Shown here piece after piece: positions 16,642 through 21,873 of a stretch of DNA of 21,873 bases. The stretch is taken from the NCBI GenBank assembly GCA_036794825.1, contig DAIRGA010000048.1, forward strand, positions 1-21,873, read 5' to 3'. The first letter of the stretch is position 1. Each line of letters begins with the position of its first letter. The translations under genes were made by a program, and so were the position numbers. The notes below the pieces were generated by a model. The model made no database searches. It was not told the origin of the DNA and saw only the letters and a program-made list of their open reading frames with translations. Source of the stretch: RZYY01 sp036794825 (lineage in GTDB: Bacteria; Bacteroidota; Bacteroidia; Bacteroidales; 4484-276).

Positions 16642-17328
16642 ATGACACCACTTCCAATTTTATCCATCAACCTTCTTGATATTAAACTCCCTGCCAATTC
16701 GAGGTTGATGTCGGCTTTCCTGAATGGAATGCGCGATATTGCCCTCGAAAACAAAGATTTGTTTGATGCGCACCAAATATCCACCGATATTTTTCATAAC
16801 GACAACATAGCCTATTCCGGCATTCAGTTCACTACTGTTAAGCAGGCTGTTTGTATTACTGCTATTGGTCACGTGGAAGTGAAAGCCCTTGAACTTTGGT
16901 ATGATCTATTTCTGCAAAACACAGGCAACACAGTGCAAAATACAGTGATTACACGAGAGCAGTATTTAGCTAAGATTACCACCGATTATGCCGGATACCG
17001 GATTGATTCCATGTTAATTAAAAGTGAGATTGGGCAAGAAATTGAACAATTGAACAATCAATTTGCAGTAATTGACCGTTTGGAAAAGTACCTTTATGGC
17101 AACATCAAAGCTTTCCTGGTAAGGGTGGCGGGTATGCAGATAAGCGAAAAAGATTTTATCTCGGTCAAAGTTTCCAAATACAAGAACATAGGATTGAAAC
17201 CCACTTTTCATGGCGGCAAATTGCCTGCCTACGACATTCGTTTTAATGTGAATGTTTACCTCCCGCAAACGCTAAGGCTTGGCCAGGCTGTGTCGCTGGG
17301 ATATGGCAGAGTTTATCATGAAGAATAG
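16642..17328 (+). CDS. cas6: Cas6-type CRISPR RNA endoribonuclease
   Basis: A 228-aa protein with the general Cas6 layout: two ferredoxin-like halves and a C-terminal glycine-rich loop (LRLGQAVSLGYGRVYHEE) of the GxGxxxxxGxG type, which is the Cas6/RAMP signature. Cas6 cuts the repeats of the precursor crRNA and leaves an 8-nt repeat-derived 5' tag. From the array, that tag would be ACTGAAAC. The catalytic residues cannot be assigned by eye. It begins directly after the membrane-protein stop and lies 25 nt before the reverse transcriptase gene. Its place immediately before RT and Cas1 mirrors the domain order of known Cas6-RT-Cas1 fusions. It is a divergent member, so a related RAMP role is possible but less likely. 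Confidence 0.85.
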   Translation: MTPLPILSINLLDIKLPANSRLMSAFLNGMRDIALENKDLFDAHQISTDIFHNDNIAYSGIQFTTVKQAVCITAIGHVEVKALELWYDLFLQNTGNTVQNTVITREQYLAKITTDYAGYRIDSMLIKSEIGQEIEQLNNQFAVIDRLEKYLYGNIKAFLVRVAGMQISEKDFISVKVSKYKNIGLKPTFHGGKLPAYDIRFNVNVYLPQTLRLGQAVSLGYGRVYHEE

Positions 17329-17353
17329 TCGCCTGCTTTGAAGAACACAGGAA

Positions 17354-18397
17354 ATGAAACGCAGATCTTTAACAGAGATAAAAGCAGACGCTAAACTTTT
17401 GGCACGCTGCCAAAGCATTGATGACGTGTGTGAGGCCATATATGCATCAAAAAGTGATGTAATGCTTAACATACTTAATCCGAAGTATAATTGCTTCCAG
17501 GTAAGGAAACCCAATGGAGGATACCGTCAGGTGGAATCACCAGCTGAAGGTTTGAAAACAATTCAAAGGCAGTTCAATTATTTATTACAGGCGCTCTACT
17601 ATGAGAACCAAACAAAAGCATCTTACGGTTTTATCATCAATCCAAAAAACAAAAAGAACAAGAAGAACATTGTAAAAAATGCGGCAAGCCACCTTGGTAA
17701 ACCATACATGCTCAATGTTGATTTTGAAGATTTCTTTCATCAAATCAAACTGAACGATGTTGTAACCATATTTTCAGGCAATTTGCTCGATTTTAAACAA
17801 AAAGATGCTTTTGCCCTTGCCAGGCTATGTATTTACAACAATCACCTGCCTATGGGCGCTCCGACATCGCCAGTCCTGTCGAACCTTTACACGATACCGC
17901 TGGATAATGATTTACAGCATTGGGCTGACAATAATCAGGTAACTTTTACCCGTTTTGTTGATGATTTAACTTTCTCATCGTTCAGATCTTCATTTACCGA
18001 AAAGCAACTTGAAGAAATAACACTCATTTGTGCTCACCATCATTTGAGATTAAATGCAAAAAAAACAAAATTCAAAGGCCCTGATGATGAAAAAATAGTT
18101 ACCGGTCTGCAACTGAACAAAACAGTTGATATTCCTGAAGATTTTTACACACAGCTTAATGAAGATTTAAAGAGGTTGAAGAGTATAAATGAAGTGTCCT
18201 TGCTTACCAGGCAGATGGAGAATAACATTGTCCTGAACAAGTTTAAACAGGAAGTGCAGGGACAGCTCAACTTTATTGGTATGGTTGAGGGCTACAGCAG
18301 TCCGGAATTCAGGGAATACCGAAGACTTTTTAACGAGGCTCTTGAGGTTGATGAAGAGATTTTTTCGATGCGCTGGACAAGTTTTTCCTACCTTTAA
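17354..18397 (+). CDS. Retron-like reverse transcriptase of the CRISPR adaptation module
   Basis: A 347-aa stand-alone reverse transcriptase. Motifs in order: KPNGGYRQVESP at 52-63 (motif 1), SYGF at 90-93 (motif 2), NAASH at 109-113 (the NAxxH signature of retron RTs), NVDFEDFF at 121-128 (motif A, catalytic D123), PMGAPTSPVLSN at 166-177 (motif B), RFVDDLTFSS at 200-209 (motif C, D203 and D204), LNAKKTKF at 233-240 (motif D/E), VTG at 249-251 (second retron signature), and QLNFIGMVEG at 304-313 (thumb). Both retron signatures point to a retron-type rather than group II intron origin. No Cas1 or Cas6 is fused. Only 25 nt separate it from cas6, so there is no msr-msd RNA gene in the usual place. 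It probably helps acquire spacers from RNA, as shown for RT-Cas1 of Marinomonas mediterranea. Confidence 0.94.
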   Translation: MKRRSLTEIKADAKLLARCQSIDDVCEAIYASKSDVMLNILNPKYNCFQVRKPNGGYRQVESPAEGLKTIQRQFNYLLQALYYENQTKASYGFIINPKNKKNKKNIVKNAASHLGKPYMLNVDFEDFFHQIKLNDVVTIFSGNLLDFKQKDAFALARLCIYNNHLPMGAPTSPVLSNLYTIPLDNDLQHWADNNQVTFTRFVDDLTFSSFRSSFTEKQLEEITLICAHHHLRLNAKKTKFKGPDDEKIVTGLQLNKTVDIPEDFYTQLNEDLKRLKSINEVSLLTRQMENNIVLNKFKQEVQGQLNFIGMVEGYSSPEFREYRRLFNEALEVDEEIFSMRWTSFSYL

Positions 18398-18401
18398 TCG
18401 C

Positions 18402-19394
18402 ATGCAACTCATCATTGATACTGCAAACACAAGTATAAGTGTTAAGAACAGGAGCTTTTTCATTTCTAACCAGTCTGTGCAAAGAATCATAAATCCTGCA
18501 CGGGTTGATAGTATAGCCATAACATCCAATTGTTCATTAAATACTGCAGCAATAAAACTTGCTGCATTGCATCAGGTTCCAATATATATTTTTAATGCTT
18601 TGGGGCAGGTGCAGGCAAGGTTATGGAGTCCCTATTTCACCAACACAGCCGAATTGCGAAAATTGCAGCTAAAGTTTTATGACACTCCGGCTGCAACAGC
18701 CTGGATAATAGAACTGCTGAAGCGTAAAACCATTCTGCAAATACAAACGCTTTATCAGTTAACCAGAGGTAAGGATAGCCAGTTGAAACAAATTGAACCT
18801 GAAATCAGGCTAATGAGTGAAAATGTAAACAAATTTGAATCGCTGCGTGCTATGCAGATAGATGAGTGCCGGAGCTCAATATTGGGCATCGAGGGTAACA
18901 TTAGCAAATTGTACTTTAAGAATTTGTCGGTCTTGATGCCTGAGCCTTTTAATTTTGCCAAAAGAAGCCGGCAACCTGCTCTCGACTATTTTAATGCTGC
19001 GCTGAATTACTTATATGGCATGACTTACAGCGTGGTCGAAAGCGGGGTTTTTGCCAAAGGTCTCGACCCATTTGCAGGGTACCTGCATACCGATAATTAT
19101 ATAAAAACATCTCTTGTTTTCGACCTGATCGAGCCTGTGAGGCCACTCATTGACCGTTTACTTGCCGAAATGTGCCTGGATGGCTTATTATTCCCCGGTC
19201 ATTTTGTGCAAAAAGCTCCGGGTTATTGGCTCAGTAAGACAGGGAAACGCACTTTAATACCAGCGTTTAATGAATATATGAACAGAAGAGTAAAGGTTAA
19301 TGATCGTGTGATGCGGGTAAAAGACCATATTTTTAACGAGAGTTTTTCGTTAGGCAGGCTAATCAACCAGCACTTTAATGTAGATCTAAAATGA
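18402..19394 (+). CDS. cas1: Cas1 spacer integrase
   Basis: This is the integrase that, with Cas2, inserts new spacers next to the leader. I choose the ATG at 18402 (MQLIIDTANT), giving 330 aa. The in-frame ATG at 18276 would add 42 residues that lie wholly inside the RT gene and have no Cas1 character. The metal-binding residues are visible: E164 in IEGNI, H229 in GYLH, and D241 with E244 in FDLIEPVRP, the standard Cas1 pattern. An N-terminal beta-rich domain (1-~85) precedes the helical catalytic domain. It starts 4 nt after the RT stop and overlaps cas2 by 4 nt. Not being fused to the RT is a difference from the best-known RT-Cas1 systems. Confidence 0.97.
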   Translation: MQLIIDTANTSISVKNRSFFISNQSVQRIINPARVDSIAITSNCSLNTAAIKLAALHQVPIYIFNALGQVQARLWSPYFTNTAELRKLQLKFYDTPAATAWIIELLKRKTILQIQTLYQLTRGKDSQLKQIEPEIRLMSENVNKFESLRAMQIDECRSSILGIEGNISKLYFKNLSVLMPEPFNFAKRSRQPALDYFNAALNYLYGMTYSVVESGVFAKGLDPFAGYLHTDNYIKTSLVFDLIEPVRPLIDRLLAEMCLDGLLFPGHFVQKAPGYWLSKTGKRTLIPAFNEYMNRRVKVNDRVMRVKDHIFNESFSLGRLINQHFNVDLK

Positions 19395-19687
19395 TGTACA
19401 TTCTGTTTTATGATATTTCGGATGATAAGTTGAGGAATAAAATTTCAAAACTCCTCATCAGTAAAGGATATGAGAGGTTACAGTTATCTGTTTTTACCGG
19501 TTTGGAGAATCCCGTTAAAGATATCCAGCTTTGGCTAACCATTCAAAATTTGCTAAAATCCGAACCCAATTCAAAACTTTACGTCCTACCGGTCAAAAAA
19601 GATTACTTTTGCTCGATGCAAGGATTTGGGTTACAGGATTTGGATTTGGAATATTTGGCCGGCCTGAGAAGTTCATTGATATTTTGA
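19391..19687 (+). CDS. cas2: Cas2
   Basis: A 98-aa Cas2, which forms the central dimer of the Cas1-Cas2 integration complex. It opens with MYILFYDIS, with the conserved Asp at position 8 of the longer form. KISKLLISKGYERLQLSVF follows, the usual helix and strand, and the protein ends in the typical beta region KLYVLPV. The start at 19391 overlaps the cas1 stop (ATGATG), and the second Met at 19394 is an equally possible start that would shorten it by one residue. It is the last gene of the operon, about 100 nt upstream of the array. Confidence 0.95.
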   Translation: MMYILFYDISDDKLRNKISKLLISKGYERLQLSVFTGLENPVKDIQLWLTIQNLLKSEPNSKLYVLPVKKDYFCSMQGFGLQDLDLEYLAGLRSSLIF

Positions 19688-19785
19688 AATTATAAGAACG
19701 ACTATCTTTTGCATAAATGTGCCAAATTATGAACGCCAGACTGTCAGTTACTTCATTGTTTATCAGGTGCTTACATTTTTAACGG
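19688..19785 (+). promoter_or_regulatory. CRISPR leader
   Basis: A 98-nt AT-rich stretch between cas2 and the first repeat. Its position, together with the degenerate repeats at the far end of the array, identifies it as the leader. TATCTTTTG at 19703-19711 is one base longer than the TAnnTTTG consensus and may be part of the array promoter. The last bases before repeat 1 are TTACATTTTTAACGG. I see no clear inverted repeat. Confidence 0.65.
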
Positions 19786-20794
19786 ATTGGAGTACCTGTT
19801 GGAATTGATACACCACTGAAACACTTTTTATAAACAGGATCATTAGCTCCCAGATTGGAGTACCTGTTGGAATTGATACACCACTGAAACCAATAATAAT
19901 GCATTTTGCATTGTGGCGAATGAATTGGAGTACCTGTTGGAATTGATACACCACTGAAACGTTGATAACTGCCCCTACATAAGTGCCGCATGCATTGGAG
20001 TACCTGTTGGAATTGATACACCACTGAAACTAATTAAATTAGTTACCAGAATGCCTGGTGAATTGGAGTACCTGTTGGAATTGATACACCACTGAAACCT
20101 TAGCGAATCTTCGCTCAAGCTTACCTGAATATTGGAGTACCTGTTGGAATTGATACACCACTGAAACATTTCTTTCTCAGACTGAACAATGAAAACAATT
20201 TCATTGGAGTACCTGTTGGAATTGATACACCACTGAAACTATTCCTCCAGGCCGATTCTGGTCTCTGATCATTGGAGTACCTGTTGGAATTGATACACCA
20301 CTGAAACCTTTTTGCCATTTTAACTATTTTATTATGTTAAATTGGAGTACCTGTTGGAATTGATACACCACTGAAACATTCTTTCTTTAATTTGATTTTA
20401 CTTTGCTTAATTGGAGTACCTGTTGGAATTGATACACCACTGAAACTTTTTGGCTGCTACGGTGTCGTTGTGGCGGCCGATTGGAGTACCTGTTGGAATT
20501 GATACACCACTGAAACAGTGGTATCGACTATTGTCCTTGAGTTTCAAAAAATTGGAGTACCTGTTGGAATTGATACACCACTGAAACAGAAAGCGATAGC
20601 CATCCTCTGGCTGGGCAATATTGGAGTACCTGTTGGAATTGATACACCACTGAAACCTTAATCAGGATTGGCTGCATGGATTTTATACCATTGGAGTACC
20701 TGTTGGAATTGATACACCACTGAAACATTTTCCATTATATAAGGACCATCTACAAAAATTGGAGTACCTGTTGGAATTGATACACCACTGAAAC
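19786..20794 (+). repeat. Leader-proximal block, repeat variant with T at position 15
   Basis: Repeats 1 to 15 read CTGTTGGAAT at positions 11-20 and are otherwise identical. The block is 15 repeats with no deviation, as expected for recently duplicated repeats next to the leader. Confidence 0.95.
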
Positions 20795-20829
20795 CCTTGC
20801 AATTGAATCATTAATTCTTCCATGATATA

Positions 20830-21733
20830 ATTGGAGTACCTGTAGGAATTGATACACCACTGAAACCTTGGCTCGGTTAAGCTTGGTTCATTGACTGTTT
20901 CATTGGAGTACCTGTAGGAATTGATACACCACTGAAACCTTATTATCAGGATCACTAAAAGAATGATCAAAATTGGAGTACCTGTAGGAATTGATACACC
21001 ACTGAAACACTACCATGCTAATACCCGACACTGAGAATGCATTGGAGTACCTGTAGCAATTGATACACCACTGAAACTATCTCCAAGTTAATACGGGCTA
21101 CTGCCCATATATTGGAGTACCTGTAGGAATTGATACACCACTGAAACTCAAAATATGAAGAGCTTCCTCAACTCCCCTCATATTGGAGTACCTGTAGGAA
21201 TTGATACACCACTGAAACCACTACCGTTGACATCAAGTTTCCCTGTGCCAATTGGAGTACCTGTAGGAATTGATACACCACTGAAACTAATTAAATTACA
21301 CCTCCNNNNNNNNNNATCAACGAACACCTCCAATGTTCCTTGGACAGATTGGAGTACCTGTAGGAATTGATACACCACTGAAACATTTAATTATTTTCCT
21401 CCACCAACCGGAGGAATTGGAGTACCTGTAGGAATTGATACACCACTGAAACGTTATTCCTTTTGCTGTTAAGAAAACCCTAAATTGGAGTACCTGTAGG
21501 AATTGATACACCACTGAAACAAAGATGTAAGGGCGGCGATAAGGATAATTATGCATTGGAGTACCTGTAGGAATTGATACACCACTGAAACTCTTGGTAA
21601 TAAATTCTTGGCTCACCATTTTTGAAATTGGAGTACCTGTAGGAATTGATACACCACTGAAACTTCTTTCCTGGGGAAGGCGTAGGCGTTGTAAGATTGG
21701 AGTACCTGTAGGAATTGATACACCACTTGAAAC
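20830..21733 (+). repeat. Leader-distal block, repeat variant with A at position 15
   Basis: Repeats 16 to 28 read CTGTAGGAAT at positions 11-20. Repeat 19 (21041) reads CTGTAGCAAT, and repeat 28 (21696-21733) has an inserted T near its end (CACTTGAAAC). The block therefore carries more variation than the leader-proximal one, as expected for the older part. Confidence 0.95.
21306..21315. other. Assembly gap (10 N) inside the array
   Basis: Ten N between repeats 22 and 23 interrupt what should be a spacer; the interval is 60 nt instead of ~33. A fixed run of N is usually a scaffold join of unknown size, so repeats and spacers may be missing or collapsed here. Confidence 0.97.
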
Positions 21734-21768
21734 GTCTGCAGATATCCGTAAGACATTGTCACCAATTT

Positions 21769-21792
21769 ATTGAAGTGCCTTTAGGAAAATTG
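21769..21792 (+). repeat. Degenerate terminal repeat
   Basis: ATTGAAGTGCCTTTAGG aligns with the first 17 bases of the repeat (ATTGGAGTACCTGTAGG) with three mismatches, and similarity continues weakly afterwards. It starts 35 nt after repeat 28, which is exactly spacer size, so it is the decayed trailing end of the array. It supports the leader being at the opposite end. Confidence 0.7.
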
Positions 21793-21814
21793 TAGGGATG
21801 CACGCCCAGAAGGG

Positions 21815-21873
21815 GATCGCAGCCCTGAGGGAGATAAGGAAAAAAACTCTCAGCAAGGCTCAGGGCTGCCATC
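21815..21873. repeat. Imperfect inverted repeat at window end
   Basis: GATCGCAGCCCTGAG at 21815-21829 pairs with CTCAGGGCTGCCATC at 21859-21873, with one mismatch and a 29-nt loop. There is no T tract, so it is not a classical terminator. It may be a mobile-element end or a structured element continuing past the window. Confidence 0.45.

Larger units (their letters stand above)
19786..21733 (+). CRISPR. CRISPR array, 28 repeats, with an assembly gap
   Basis: I count 28 repeats of 37 nt. Each starts ATTGGAGTACCTGT and ends ATACACCACTGAAAC. Starts: 19786, 19854, 19924, 19994, 20062, 20131, 20203, 20271, 20341, 20410, 20480, 20551, 20620, 20690, 20758, 20830, 20902, 20972, 21041, 21111, 21182, 21251, 21348, 21416, 21484, 21555, 21627 and 21696. 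Spacers are 31-35 nt and all differ, except that one interval (21288-21347) contains 10 N, so the real array may be longer. Repeats 1-15 have T and 16-28 have A at position 15, repeat 19 also has C at 17, and repeat 28 has one extra T. The 3' end (ACTGAAAC) resembles the 8-nt crRNA tag of Cas6-processed repeats, and transcription is on the + strand. Confidence 0.99.

Noticed and set aside
17329..17353. Retron msr-msd RNA gene upstream of the RT
   Set aside because: Only 25 nt are free between cas6 and the RT, too little for such an RNA. One overlapping cas6 cannot be fully excluded but I saw no suitable paired arms.
18276..18401. Longer Cas1 reading frame starting inside the RT gene
   Set aside because: The extra 42 residues overlap the RT C-terminus and do not look like Cas1, whose usual first strand begins at the ATG at 18402.
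19763..21619. Minus- and plus-strand ORFs across the array with a repeating FSGVSIPTGTP or QWCINSNRYSN motif
   Set aside because: They are translations of the CRISPR repeat in different frames; the period equals repeat plus spacer.

Overview
The window is AT-rich and reads almost entirely on the + strand. Weak Shine-Dalgarno signals, A-rich start regions, a TAnnTTTG-type promoter element upstream of cas10, and the style of the proteins suggest a member of the Bacteroidota (inference; there is no rRNA or marker gene). It looks like a defence island made of two back-to-back operons.

Region 1 (282-10438) is a Type I restriction-modification operon in an unusual order: hsdR, an AAA+ ATPase, a subtilisin-like S8 protease, hsdS, a ComEC-like metallo-beta-lactamase-fold protein, and hsdM. 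The ATPase and protease pair matches the architecture of the IetAS defence system. The MBL gene overlaps hsdM by 4 bp. The restriction operon therefore carries an ietAS-like module and a possible accessory hydrolase between its own subunits.

Region 2 (10778-19687) is a Type III-A (Csm) CRISPR-Cas operon: cas10, csm2, csm3, csm4, csm5, an unrecognised membrane protein, cas6, a stand-alone reverse transcriptase, cas1 and cas2. Cas10 starts directly at its first palm domain, so it lacks the HD nuclease but keeps the GGDD cyclase motif. No Csm6 or other recognisable soluble CARF effector is present. The gene between csm5 and cas6 encodes a putative signal or anchor helix, a coiled coil, one clear transmembrane helix and a C-terminal Rossmann-like domain, and it is the best candidate for a membrane-acting effector. 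The RT has retron-type signatures (an NAxxH motif before motif A, and a VTG motif) and an FVDD active site, yet there is no room upstream for a retron msr-msd RNA. This suggests a retron-derived RT recruited to spacer acquisition, with cas6-RT-cas1 as separate genes in the same order as the domains of known Cas6-RT-Cas1 fusions.

Region 3 (19688-21789) is a leader followed by a CRISPR array of 28 recognisable 37-nt repeats with 31-35-nt spacers. It contains a 10-N assembly gap (21306-21315), so the true array length is unknown. Repeats 1-15 and 16-28 differ at repeat position 15 (T versus A). The last repeat has a 1-nt insertion and is followed by a half-degenerate repeat. These features put the leader at the cas2 side and give + strand transcription. 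The window ends in an imperfect inverted repeat.

The most interesting candidate system is the combination of HD-less Cas10, a membrane protein inside the operon, and a retron-like RT.
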